This document shows, one piece after another, positions 50,838 to 59,931 of a DNA stretch of 64,000 bases (its first letter is position 1; each line of letters starts with the position of its first letter). Below the pieces are notes generated by a model. The model had not been told where the DNA came from and did no database searches. It worked only from the letters and a program-made list of their open reading frames with translations. The position numbers and the translations under genes are program-made. This DNA is from Methanococcoides alaskense (lineage in GTDB: Archaea; Halobacteriota; Methanosarcinia; Methanosarcinales; Methanosarcinaceae), in the NCBI RefSeq assembly GCF_027594145.1, contig NZ_JAQFFK010000003.1, positions 248,001-312,000 of the forward strand, given 5' to 3'.

Positions 50838-52163
50838 TTTCGCATTAAAACGAAGATTTAATGGGAGTTTCATTTCATCGAAAACATCCAGATTAATCTG
50901 GATGTCTTGCAGTGTAACTGCAAGATGAAACAGATGGATGAATTGCGTAAAAAGTTGTTTGTTCTTGTTTCTGATATATATTAGTAGTATCAAAGCGTAT
51001 ATAATAATATGCGGAAATCCTACAAATTCCGTCTGTACCCGGCCAAAGAACAGGAGATTGTTCTGGTCAAAACTCTGGACGTATGCAGATACATCTACAA
51101 CGAGTTTCTTTCGGACAGAAGGGATGCGTATGACCGATGCAACCAGGGATTAACGACATTTGACCAGATAAATCAGGTCAAGTATATCGAGTGTAGGACT
51201 GAAGTATTCTCACAGATCAAACAGGATGTATTGCGAAGACTTGGAAAATCATTTGATGCTTTTTTTAGACGGTGCAAATCAGGTGAAACGCCAGGGTATC
51301 CAAGGTTCAAAGGAAAGGACAGGTATAACAGTTTCACATATCCTCAATCTGGTTTCAGGATAGAAGGAACTAAACTGAAACTTTCCAAGATAGGGAGTAT
51401 CAAAATTAAACAACACCGAGAGATAGAAGGCAAGATCAAGACATGTTCTATCAAACGTAAAGGGGATCAATGGTATGCAGTCTTTTCTGTTGATATGGGT
51501 ACAAGTCCTGAAAAGATCGATCCTGTTACATTCATAGGGGTCGATGTGGGGCTTAACTCGTGTGTCTCATTGAGCAATGGGGAACAATTCGATTCTCCTA
51601 CATATTACCGCAAGTCTGAGAGGTCCTTTGCAGTCCAGCAGAAGAGACTGAGCAAGAAGAAAAAGGAATCATCAAACCGTCTTAAACAGAAACTTAAAGT
51701 TGTTAAGGTTCACAGAAAGATACGTAACCAGAGACTTGATTTTAACCATAAGTTGAGCAGAATCCTTGTCGACAGGTTTGACTGGATAGTGTTCGAGGAT
51801 CTGAGCATCAGGAATATGGTTAAGAATCATCATCTTGCAAAATCAATAATGGATGTTGCATGGGGTCAACTGATCCAGATGGCAAAAAGCAAAGCGGAAG
51901 AAGCTGGCAAGTATGTCGAATTGGTTAACCCATACAATACATCACAGAAATGTAGCAGTTGTGGAAACATTGTCAGGAAAGGTCTATCGGTCAGGGTACA
52001 CAAGTGCCTCGAGTGTGGACTTGAGCTTGACAGGGATGTTAATGCAGCAATCAATATTCTAAATCTATGCACCGTAGGGACTACGGAGAGAGCCTGTGGA
52101 GTCACGGACGTTGGTCTGGGCTATGAAACAGGAAGTCACCTATTTTAATAGGTGGTAGTTCAC
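50838..52163 (+). mobile_element. IS605-type (IS1341 group) element with solo tnpB
   Basis: A single tnpB flanked by hairpin-rich ends and with no tnpA nearby. Left: hairpin CATTAAA/TTTAATG (50843-50863) and a three-way junction at 50873-50930 in which TTTCATC pairs with GATGAAA and encloses a perfect 22-bp palindrome (50884-50905) and an 8-bp stem (CTTGCAGT-GTA-ACTGCAAG, 50906-50924). Right: CACCTATT-TT-AATAGGTG (52137-52154) overlapping the tnpB stop, then GTAGTTCAC. Ends are estimated from these structures. The element would depend on a transposase encoded elsewhere for movement. Confidence 0.6.
51009..52148 (+). CDS. tnpB: TnpB RNA-guided endonuclease (IS605 OrfB family)
   Basis: TnpB is a compact nuclease guided by an omega RNA derived from the 3' end of its own element. 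The 379 residues show the N-terminal helical part (YKFRLYPAKEQE), the RuvC catalytic residues in FIGVDVGLNS (Asp), IVFEDLSI (Glu) and LDRDVNAAINIL (Asp), and the zinc ribbon CSSCG/CLECG between the last two. All catalytic positions look intact, so it should be active. The 3' end of the gene and the hairpin at 52137-52154 are the probable omega RNA region. Confidence 0.93.
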   Translation: MRKSYKFRLYPAKEQEIVLVKTLDVCRYIYNEFLSDRRDAYDRCNQGLTTFDQINQVKYIECRTEVFSQIKQDVLRRLGKSFDAFFRRCKSGETPGYPRFKGKDRYNSFTYPQSGFRIEGTKLKLSKIGSIKIKQHREIEGKIKTCSIKRKGDQWYAVFSVDMGTSPEKIDPVTFIGVDVGLNSCVSLSNGEQFDSPTYYRKSERSFAVQQKRLSKKKKESSNRLKQKLKVVKVHRKIRNQRLDFNHKLSRILVDRFDWIVFEDLSIRNMVKNHHLAKSIMDVAWGQLIQMAKSKAEEAGKYVELVNPYNTSQKCSSCGNIVRKGLSVRVHKCLECGLELDRDVNAAINILNLCTVGTTERACGVTDVGLGYETGSHLF

Positions 52164-52271
52164 GTATCATCAATTAATTCTTGGTTATAGTTTGTTATAG
52201 TTATCGATTGTGTATCCCGTCCTTCTAAATATTTGCAGTTATTTCCATTCATTAATTGCGATGGTGTTGAA

Positions 52272-52868
52272 TTGTACAAAACAGTAGGTTCTTTTGCAGT
52301 CGTCCGAAAAGAGTTCAGGAATTCTACCTTCATAGGTCATGTGAGGTCCATCGATAGTGAGGCTGAGGCAAGGTCCTTTATCGATCAGCTCAAAGGACAG
52401 TACAGTGATGCCAATCACAATGTTTCGGCTTACCTGATAAAGAATGACAATGCTCTGGTGGCGAAGTATGATGATGACGGAGAACCTGCCGGAAGCTCGG
52501 GTAAGCCGGTTTTCAAGGTGCTGGAACTTAAGGGCTTGAGCAATACGGTGGTCGTGGTCACTCGTTATTTTGGCGGTATCAAACTGGGTTTTGGCGGGCT
52601 TTCAAGGGCTTACAGGGAAACAGCAGTTGCTGCGATCGAGGAAGCGGGGATAGTTGAGGTCCATGAGATGGTGGAATTGGTGGTCTGCCTTGATTATTCT
52701 GATATGCAGTCGGTCAAAAGGCTGGCTGAGGAATATGGACAGGGCACTGGAGAGGATTATAGTGATGTGGTCAAACTATCCGTTAAGGTGAGAAAGGGCG
52801 AGGAAGATGGGTTTGCAGACAAGCTCACGAATCTGACCAGGGATAGAGCAAAAATCGTGAAAGTATGA
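52272..52868 (+). CDS. YigZ/IMPACT (UPF0029) family protein
   Basis: The family is found in all domains; IMPACT regulates translation through GCN1-like binding in eukaryotes and its archaeal role is not known. Seen: YDDDGEPAGSSGKPV (residues about 65-80 of the trimmed protein) and VVVVTRYFGGIKLGFGGLSRAYRE, the two diagnostic blocks. The TTG at 52272 preceded by ATGGTGTTGAA fits family N-termini; a longer frame from 52233 exists. It follows the tnpB element with no obvious link to it. Confidence 0.88.
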   Translation: MYKTVGSFAVVRKEFRNSTFIGHVRSIDSEAEARSFIDQLKGQYSDANHNVSAYLIKNDNALVAKYDDDGEPAGSSGKPVFKVLELKGLSNTVVVVTRYFGGIKLGFGGLSRAYRETAVAAIEEAGIVEVHEMVELVVCLDYSDMQSVKRLAEEYGQGTGEDYSDVVKLSVKVRKGEEDGFADKLTNLTRDRAKIVKV

Positions 52869-52912
52869 GCAATGTCTGTGAGTGTGGGATATATTCGATA
52901 TATTACGCTCTT

Positions 52913-53593
52913 TCATTTGATGGCATAGAATCCTGCCTGCATGTATGATGTCCAGAAAAGTTCGCATGTGGTGAATCCGGTCTCTTTTAGCATTTCAATA
53001 TGTTCGGCAATCGTTATAGGAAAATAAACGGTGTTGTATCTTTTCAGGTTCTCTTCCACAGCAACACTTTCCTTTCCACATTCAAGCTGGAACCTTCTCA
53101 ATCTGTCCAGGACGATCTCTATCCCTCTTTCCGTTGCAGGTGCGGTATTCTCAAATGCTATGAAAATGCCGCCACTTTTCAGCATTTCGTAACATTTCGC
53201 TGTGGTGTTTGCCCTTTCTTCTCTGTTCAGGTAGTGATGGGATTGTATCGCTGTAACAACATCGCATTTTGTTACTTCGTATAAGGGCAGGTCTGCGGTG
53301 GTATAATTTGTGAATTTGAACCTTTCAGCCTCATGTTTTCCAAGTCTGGTCCTTGCATATGACAGCATTTCTTCGGAAGGGTCGTTCAGGTAAAAGTTAC
53401 AGTCCTGAAATGTCTCATTTGCGAGCTCAATTAATGACCCTGTTCCACACCCGGTGTCAAGCCAGGCCTCACAATCAGGTTTTGTTGTTCTGATGAGGTC
53501 GATGATCTCCTTTTGGAAACTGGAATAATGGGGTATTGTCCGGTGTATGTTCTTCTCATAGTGTTCCGGTGTGAATTGTGTGGTATTGGTCAT
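52913..53593 (-). CDS. Class I SAM-dependent methyltransferase
   Basis: A 226-residue methyltransferase of the UbiE/Tam group. Motif I is WLDTGCGTGSLIELA (residues 45-56), the next acidic strand is FYLNDPSEEML, motif post-II is DVVTAIQSHHYLN and the fourth is GGIFIAFENT. The substrate is unknown. It converges on the YigZ gene with about 44 bases between. The ATG is preceded by AAAAGAGGGCAC. A small cysteine-containing peptide gene lies 160 bases upstream on the same strand, a possible substrate. Confidence 0.9.
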   Translation of the reverse strand: MTNTTQFTPEHYEKNIHRTIPHYSSFQKEIIDLIRTTKPDCEAWLDTGCGTGSLIELANETFQDCNFYLNDPSEEMLSYARTRLGKHEAERFKFTNYTTADLPLYEVTKCDVVTAIQSHHYLNREERANTTAKCYEMLKSGGIFIAFENTAPATERGIEIVLDRLRRFQLECGKESVAVEENLKRYNTVYFPITIAEHIEMLKETGFTTCELFWTSYMQAGFYAIK

Positions 53594-53753
53594 GAAGTGC
53601 CCTCTTTTCTTTATTCCTGTTATAAATCATATGCGATATTATTTATTGCTCCTTTTTAGCTTATAGTCAAAACTCTAAAATAAGGCGGAAAACCAGCATA
53701 CAAAAAATAAGAGTTGCCTATATCCCCTCGTATTTATTGAGGGTAGTCATCCC

Positions 53754-53933
53754 TTAATTTCCATCAACTATGTTATCTGCAACTGAAGATGTGCAGGAAC
53801 CGCCCGGGCAACTGTAGAGACCTATGGACATGGAATGTTCACCACTAACAAAAAGAGCATTAAAGATCCTGTCTGCAAACCATCTTGCGCCAACCGTAAA
53901 TGAAGGGACATTTAGACCAAGTACGCGACTCAT
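53754..53933 (-). CDS. Small CPGGSC peptide gene (59 aa), unknown
   Basis: The ATG at 53933 is preceded by AGGTGATAATACA, an almost perfect ribosome site, and by TATATAAC-type promoter sequence near 53970. The product is 59 residues: a helical N-terminal part (SRVLGLNVPSFTVGARWFADRIFNAL), then a C-terminal tail LYSCPGGSCTSS with two cysteines three residues apart. No family is recognised. It could be a small regulatory or metal-binding protein, or a ribosomally made peptide with a modified cysteine tail; a methyltransferase gene is adjacent. The gene is short, so it might be non-coding despite the good signals. Confidence 0.5.
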   Translation of the reverse strand: MSRVLGLNVPSFTVGARWFADRIFNALFVSGEHSMSIGLYSCPGGSCTSSVADNIVDGN

Positions 53934-54204
53934 TGTATTATCACCTATAATCACAAGTCATTCGTAATAATATATAACGATATCGTCAATTAATTACTAT
54001 AAGTAATATTAGGTTGTTGCTAGTTCTGGCATAGCCCTGACAAGCTTATGTCCTTTATAGCCAGACATTCGCTTGCGGATCATATCCCAAATCCTACGGA
54101 ACTTTTTTTTTTTAAAAGGTGTGCAGAAAAGTCACAAAATACCGTTGCCATATTTTTCTTTGTATTATACAGTTAGAATAATATATTTTGAAAATACGAT
54201 GAGA
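53934..54204. other. Gene-poor stretch with transposase-like remnant
   Basis: About 270 bases without an intact gene. The 53934-54000 part is the probable promoter of the small peptide gene on the minus strand and includes CGATATCG. 54009-54125 holds the remnant described in the next entry, and 54126-54204 shows nothing coding. Confidence 0.4.
54009..54125 (-). pseudogene. C-terminal remnant of a transposase-like protein
   Basis: Reading on the minus strand to a TAA at 54009, the frame gives KKKKFRRIWDMIRKRM then SGYKGHKLVRAMPELATT, a basic tail that resembles transposase C-termini. Its 5' end runs into an 11-base run of A (minus strand) and is cut off. No catalytic part remains. The identity is uncertain, but the codons look protein-like and the fragment lies in a patch of broken sequence. 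Confidence 0.35.
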
Positions 54205-54789
54205 TTACTTTTCTGGCCTATATCTGAACTCAAAACCAAGGTGATCCAATGCAAACAACGCCATCATGATCACAACAAAGAGAAAGAAGACCAATACATA
54301 TGATGCCATTAGATAACGAATGAAATTAACCCTTGCAATTCCTACATCCATATAAGAGGATACACTGAACGCTCTGCTGGATATTGGATATAAATAATAT
54401 ATGGCGCCTCTGGAAAGATCATCCAGCAATAGATGTGCAAGGGATGCAGACATGGCAAAAAGACCCACATATACAGCCTTGCCAAATTCCCGATATATCA
54501 TATATCCAATAAATGTTCCAAATAGGATCGCAGAAGAACTGAATAACAGCGAATGCGTTGGTATCGGTCCAATCTGGGAGTGTTCCATGGTACCATTTAC
54601 AAGGATATTATAAACAGCCGGGATGTCCGGGAACTCTGCAAAAAATCCTCCTACAAGCAGTAGCAACAGGATCTGAATGATATTTTTGGATGAAATATCT
54701 CTGCGAAGGAGTGCTACCAGGATCGTATAGACTGCTATTGCACAGATGCAGAGAACGAAGAACATAACATGCGCAACTGGATATGGCAT
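54205..54789 (-). CDS. YdjM/DUF457-like membrane-bound metal-dependent hydrolase
   Basis: About 194 residues with five or six hydrophobic segments. The family pattern HxxxxS/D with a distal HLLLDDLSRG is present (LAHLLLDDLSRGAI near residue 120) along with HSLLFSSSAILFG near 80, both characteristic of YdjM-type inner-membrane hydrolases. The ATG at 54789 is preceded by GAGGTT 14 bases upstream; the frame to 54879 would add an unsupported polar tail. Function is unknown. A single-gene unit. Confidence 0.75.
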   Translation of the reverse strand: MPYPVAHVMFFVLCICAIAVYTILVALLRRDISSKNIIQILLLLLVGGFFAEFPDIPAVYNILVNGTMEHSQIGPIPTHSLLFSSSAILFGTFIGYMIYREFGKAVYVGLFAMSASLAHLLLDDLSRGAIYYLYPISSRAFSVSSYMDVGIARVNFIRYLMASYVLVFFLFVVIMMALFALDHLGFEFRYRPEK

Positions 54790-54960
54790 ATTAAAAGATA
54801 GAACCTCTGGGTGTATAAAATTATCTGAGGTGTGCTGGTGGGATGTTGAATTCTTTTTCCACCAATATAATGAAAACATTAAAAGCTGCGGATCAGCGTA
54901 TCAGGCCGCCAGAAGAGTTTTCCTTTAAATGCAATATTTTTTAAAATAAAAGTAAGGATA

Positions 54961-54980
54961 TCCTGCGATCACTCGCAGGA
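54961..54980 (-). terminator. Hairpin at the end of the gene remnant
   Basis: TCCTGCGA-TCAC-TCGCAGGA is a perfect 8-bp stem. On the minus strand it is followed by TATCCTTACTTTTA. It is the right place to terminate the remnant at 54990-55105, which supports that this was once a gene. Confidence 0.5.
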
Positions 54981-54989
54981 AGTATTCAT

Positions 54990-55105
54990 TTAAGCGAATG
55001 GGTGTTCTGCACAGTCCTTCTTTGCAAGGGCTTCATCTACGGTAGGTGTTCCTTCGACAGCACGCTTTAATGCAAGCTTTGTTGCTTCGTAGTTGTACAA
55101 CCTAA
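54990..55105 (-). pseudogene. C-terminal fragment of an unidentified protein beside tRNA-Gly
   Basis: On the minus strand a frame ends in TAA at 54990 and reads LYNYEATKLALKRAVEG then TPTVDEALAKKDCAEHPFA, which has soluble-protein codon use and a natural C-terminus followed by a hairpin. No start codon or upstream domain is present: farther up the frame closes before the tRNA. It is therefore probably the remnant 3' end of a displaced gene. I cannot name the family. Confidence 0.4.
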
Positions 55106-55174
55106 GGGTAAAAATAATCTGGAAAAAAGAGTAGCTTCACTAGAAAAACGACTAAAATCACTATACGAAGACGA

Positions 55175-55245
55175 TGCGGCTGCCGGGATTCGAACCCGGG
55201 TTCTAAGCTTGGGAAGCTCAGGTCATACCACTAAACCACAGTCGC
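55175..55245 (-). tRNA. tRNA-Gly (anticodon CCC)
   Basis: The minus-strand sequence folds as a cloverleaf: acceptor GCGACTG/CAGCCGC, D-arm with GGTTTAGTGGTATGACC, anticodon stem TGAGC/GCTTA with loop TTCCCAA (anticodon CCC, reading GGG glycine codons), short variable region, T-arm CCGGGTTCGAATCCCGG, discriminator A. No intron. CCA is not encoded. Acceptor pair 4-69 is A-C, a mismatch. Position 55174 and below begin a stretch with a gene remnant, which suits an integration site. Confidence 0.93.
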
Positions 55246-55337
55246 ACAACTTCTCTATGTCCTTTTAGCCGTTTTATATTATAGCTGTTTTGGTCTTCTG
55301 TGGGCGATTTGAACAGCGTTGGCACTTTTGGGATAGA

Positions 55338-56549
<1,212 letters not shown>

Positions 56550-56608
56550 TCACTTCTCTTTCCAGAGTGGCAACTAATGGGTCAAAATAGTAAAAAAGTG
56601 TGGAAATA

Positions 56609-56884
56609 TTATTCCACAGCTTTAGTGAAGACTGTAGTGAACTCTTCACAATCTGTGATCAATTTAGCCACAGCATCCTTGACAACATCTATGGGATCAG
56701 CATTCTCTGTCTTAATGAAAAGAACAGGCTCACTGACATTGATGTGTTTCATATCATATGACGCGGTATGGACGCGTTCATCTTCAATAAGGATGATCTT
56801 GAGCATGTTCAAGAGCGTATGGCTCTCTCCAGCTATCTCCATTTTCATCTCATCATCAGATTTTTCTAAAATCTTAAGTTCCAT
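56609..56884 (-). CDS. rpoL: DNA-directed RNA polymerase subunit L (Rpb11)
   Basis: A 91-residue assembly subunit of archaeal RNA polymerase, pairing with subunit D. Residues 17-43 (AGESHTLLNMLKIILIEDERVHTASYD) match the Rpb11 dimerisation region and the C-terminal helix KLITDCEEFTTVFTKAVE fits. The ribosome site AACAAGGAGATTAAAAT is strong. It follows csl4 by 24 bases on the same strand, as in many euryarchaea. Confidence 0.96.
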   Translation of the reverse strand: MELKILEKSDDEMKMEIAGESHTLLNMLKIILIEDERVHTASYDMKHINVSEPVLFIKTENADPIDVVKDAVAKLITDCEEFTTVFTKAVE

Positions 56885-56908
56885 ATTTTAATCTCCTTGT
56901 TGTTGAAC

Positions 56909-57622
56909 TTAAATAATACCGGTGCCGTAATCGGAGGATATCTTACGTGACTCTGCACGTCCGCATTCAGGACACTTCAATATCTGATCCTCTTTCCTCA
57001 ACGTACTTCCACAATTGGCACATGTTGCGACCATCACACCAAGTTCGTCTCCGGAAGTGGTCATCCTCATATTCTCGAGGTTGATGACCTTCGCCTTAAC
57101 AACATCAGCTACGGCGAACTCCTTTGACATTTCCTTAACGTATGATTCCTTCACATTGGACACATGAATGGCAGCAATTCCGGGTTTGATGAACTGACGG
57201 TCAACGACACCCTTGATTCCCTCTATCTGCACAAGTGCCATGGAATCACGCACATTGACGACCGTTCCTATCAGTATATCACCCTTCTTGATAGTTGGTG
57301 GCATGCTTGTGGTCGGTTTTACAGATATCGTCCTGCTCTTCTTGTTCACCATTACGAAGCCGGCGGCAAGTGAAAGAATGTCACCTCTGACAATGTAAGT
57401 GTTATCCCCTGCTTCAAATTCCTCGGTAGTGCCGATAATGTCACCAGGCATTACCAGGACCTTCTCTCCATGTTGTTCCTCTTCCACGTGATCATCTTCC
57501 GTATTAGTCTTAGGGGTCTCGGTTTTCCTCTTCTCTACTTTATTTTCTGCCACTTTTACCTTTTTACTGGCAGTATCTAATACTTCCTCTTCGACCTCTG
57601 GCTTCTCACCCAAGGACTTCAT
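56909..57622 (-). CDS. csl4: Exosome complex subunit Csl4 with acidic N-terminal extension
   Basis: Csl4 is the RNA-binding cap protein of the archaeal exosome. The core begins near residue 52 (VLVMPGDIIGTTEEFEAGD) with an S1 domain (KGDILIGTVVNVRDSMALVQIEGIKG) and the C-terminal zinc ribbon CANCG/CPECG. The first 50 residues are a charged, low-complexity extension (EVEEEVLDTASKK, KRKTETPKTNTEDDHVEEE) not found in typical about 190-residue Csl4, possibly a flexible protein-interaction tail. It is followed by rpoL. Confidence 0.93.
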   Translation of the reverse strand: MKSLGEKPEVEEEVLDTASKKVKVAENKVEKRKTETPKTNTEDDHVEEEQHGEKVLVMPGDIIGTTEEFEAGDNTYIVRGDILSLAAGFVMVNKKSRTISVKPTTSMPPTIKKGDILIGTVVNVRDSMALVQIEGIKGVVDRQFIKPGIAAIHVSNVKESYVKEMSKEFAVADVVKAKVINLENMRMTTSGDELGVMVATCANCGSTLRKEDQILKCPECGRAESRKISSDYGTGII

Positions 57623-57695
57623 ATTCCTTCTGGTCGTTTTCTTGCGGTTTCTTATTCTAATAGGAATCCCTCATATAATTTAAATACGCCAGCAA

Positions 57696-58307
57696 TTACT
57701 TTTGTTCGGTCTGGCAATTATCTGTAATAATCCTGTAAATTTCAACCTCAATTCTTTCTACATCTTTTTTATGGAATTTAAATGTTCGTTTTATCGGAAA
57801 TCCAGTATTGTACCATTCCGTGATGACCGCAGGTTGAATGAACTTTTTCACGAACGCCAGACTTCCACTATTGTGTATGGAATACGTCACATCCGCCACT
57901 CGCAATGCGGTTTTGAGGAAAGGCCTGTCACTTCCCTTTACCTGTGCACCAAAAGGCGGATTCATGACCACAGTATCTGCATGTCCTCTGACCTGTCTGA
58001 TATCCATGCACTCGAATTCCACATCTACACCGATCATCTCAGCATTCTCCCGGGCGATCTCCAGTGCTCCCGGGTCTGAATCGAATCCCACGACCCTCTC
58101 AGCACCAAGGACGGCTGCACCGATGGCAAGCATTCCTGTGCCGCATCCCAGATCATAGACCGTACCCTCAAGATCTCCCTTCATTAACGCAAAATGAAGC
58201 ATCTCCGCCGCAAGCAAAGCCGGGGTGGGGTACTGTTCCAGGGTTATATTAGGCTTCTCGAACCCCCTTACCTTTTCAAGGAGGATCTCGAGCTTGCGTT
58301 GCTTCAT
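57696..58307 (-). CDS. METTL5-like N6-adenine methyltransferase
   Basis: A 203-residue class I methyltransferase of the N6-adenine type. Motif I is VYDLGCGTGMLAIGAAVLGA, the acidic residue is FDSDPGALEIA, and the NPPF catalytic motif is in TVVMNPPFGAQVKGSDR. It is close to the archaeal/eukaryotic METTL5 group that methylates small-subunit rRNA. The TREE: QYPTPALLAAEMLHF N-terminus fits. It overlaps no neighbour and lies between csl4 and dph2, 5 bases from dph2. Confidence 0.88.
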   Translation of the reverse strand: MKQRKLEILLEKVRGFEKPNITLEQYPTPALLAAEMLHFALMKGDLEGTVYDLGCGTGMLAIGAAVLGAERVVGFDSDPGALEIARENAEMIGVDVEFECMDIRQVRGHADTVVMNPPFGAQVKGSDRPFLKTALRVADVTYSIHNSGSLAFVKKFIQPAVITEWYNTGFPIKRTFKFHKKDVERIEVEIYRIITDNCQTEQK

Positions 58308-58312
58308 GATCC

Positions 58313-59308
58313 TCAGTCTCCCCTTATCTCATCAAAGACCATGTCTTCCCACTCACGTTTTCCGAGAACTATCTCAAATTCCTGTGGGGTGAGCATGGGT
58401 GCGGAGAACCTTCCCACCTCATCCACAGCAAGCCGCGGACATGCAGTGCTCACAAAAGCATCCACTTTGAACTGCAGCATCTGGTCAGGGGTGATGAGGT
58501 CGAGTATCAATATATAAGCGGTCTTGCCCTTCTCCTCGGCAAGCTTTTTAAGTTCCCTGGCAAGTTCCATTCTGTATTGCCCTGGTTTACTGGAAACAAT
58601 GATCCCGAAAGACTCAGCATCCAGTGACTTCGCAATTGCCGCACTACGCTGACGCATGATAAGGGACGGGTCTACCTCCCTCACATCCTTTGAGAAGGGG
58701 TCTGCAATAAGGACCCTCTTTCCGGTAGCAAGCGAAACCCCAAGCGGATGGAACCCTCCACTGCCAATATACAGGAACTCCTCACAGTCCAGGTCGTCTG
58801 CAACCGAAAAGTTGCATCCCAGCACCTGTCCGGCGTATGCAATCTTACTGTCGCCTCTTCCTATGGCTACGACCTTGCCGTTGGCCTCAAGGATCTCCCG
58901 AACCTCCGGCAACTTATGGACATGCTGTACAGTGGTCAGAAGTCCCACTTTCTTCCCCTGGAGTTCCTCTAAACCCTTGAGGACAACATCCTTGACGTCC
59001 GCATCGGAGCGTGTCTCTATAAAAATGACCTTGTCGCTATACCTGTTATCATCAAGTTGAGCATGCCCGAAATGGAAAAGGAGGTCAACATTTTCGAGAA
59101 TGGGTATATCGAGGTCACAAGCACCATAACAGGGATTTGCAGAAATGATGATCTCCACACCTGTGGCTTCACTGATCTCTGAAGCAATAGCAGGACCTCG
59201 CCTCTTGAACCCTTCTGGAAATTGCAGCCCGATGATCTCAGGTTGCACTTTCCTTATTATCTCAATTATATGGTCTATCTGAAAATCGAAAGGCTCACTG
59301 CTGCTCAC
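58313..59308 (-). CDS. dph2: Diphthamide synthase, 2-(3-amino-3-carboxypropyl)histidine synthase
   Basis: Radical-SAM-type enzyme that starts diphthamide synthesis on elongation factor 2. The 331 residues contain the cluster cysteines of the archaeal enzyme in [12 protein letters not shown] (near residue 58), [11 protein letters not shown] (near 162) and [13 protein letters not shown] (near 290). The GTG start is preceded by GGAGGTGGCCG, an ideal ribosome site. The gene overlaps the hpt stop by 14 bases and precedes METTL5-like methyltransferase. Confidence 0.95.
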   Translation of the reverse strand: MSSSEPFDFQIDHIIEIIRKVQPEIIGLQFPEGFKRRGPAIASEISEATGVEIIISANPCYGACDLDIPILENVDLLFHFGHAQLDDNRYSDKVIFIETRSDADVKDVVLKGLEELQGKKVGLLTTVQHVHKLPEVREILEANGKVVAIGRGDSKIAYAGQVLGCNFSVADDLDCEEFLYIGSGGFHPLGVSLATGKRVLIADPFSKDVREVDPSLIMRQRSAAIAKSLDAESFGIIVSSKPGQYRMELARELKKLAEEKGKTAYILILDLITPDQMLQFKVDAFVSTACPRLAVDEVGRFSAPMLTPQEFEIVLGKREWEDMVFDEIRGD

Positions 59309-59867
59309 CGGCCACCTCCAGAATAGAGACCCCGTTCATATCGACATCTATCTTCACAAGGGTATTGACATTATAGCCCATATCGCTCATCTTTGCAGCA
59401 CCATCGCCTCTGCTGATGACCACGATGACATTACATATATTCGCCCCCATGTTCTCAAGTGCCGGAAGAAGGGCTTTCAATGTGCCGCCGGTACTGATAA
59501 CATCGTCCACAACAAGGACAGTCTCGCCCTTGCTCACTCCGTTGATGTAAAGCTCGCCTTTTGAATAACCTGTGCTCTGTGAAAGGACTACCTCGCCCTT
59601 AAGTCCGTATTGCCTCTTCCTGACAATGGACATGGGCTTTCCTGTCTTCATTGAAAGTGCCGTTGCCAGTGGAATTCCCATTGCTTCAATGGATACTATC
59701 CTGTCGTAATCCGTTCCCGCAATATCTATCATATGGTCTGCGATCTCATCCAGCAGCTCCGGCTCAAGGGATGGGACTCCATCTGAGATCGGGTGTATGA
59801 AATACGGATATTCGCCTCTTATCACAATGGGTGCCTTACGGAGTGATTCCTGAAGAACTTCTAACAT
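59295..59867 (-). CDS. hpt: Hypoxanthine/guanine phosphoribosyltransferase
   Basis: Purine salvage enzyme of the archaeal Hpt/Apt-like type. The 190 residues show the PRPP-binding [17 protein letters not shown] motif (residues about 117-133), [22 protein letters not shown] and the [14 protein letters not shown] flexible loop. The ATG at 59867 is preceded by GGCAGGATAAC; the longer frame to 59960 runs into the preceding gene and lacks support. It overlaps dph2 by 14 bases. Confidence 0.9.
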   Translation of the reverse strand: MLEVLQESLRKAPIVIRGEYPYFIHPISDGVPSLEPELLDEIADHMIDIAGTDYDRIVSIEAMGIPLATALSMKTGKPMSIVRKRQYGLKGEVVLSQSTGYSKGELYINGVSKGETVLVVDDVISTGGTLKALLPALENMGANICNVIVVISRGDGAAKMSDMGYNVNTLVKIDVDMNGVSILEVAGEQQ

Positions 59868-59931
59868 GTTATCCTGCCTTTTATGTTTAAAAAATGACCG
59901 CGTTCGCAGTCCCGGGGGTAACGACCCCGCC

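Noticed and set aside
50808-50993. Small minus-strand frame in the tnpB left end
   Set aside because: It overlaps the hairpin structures, has no ribosome site and gives a low-complexity product.
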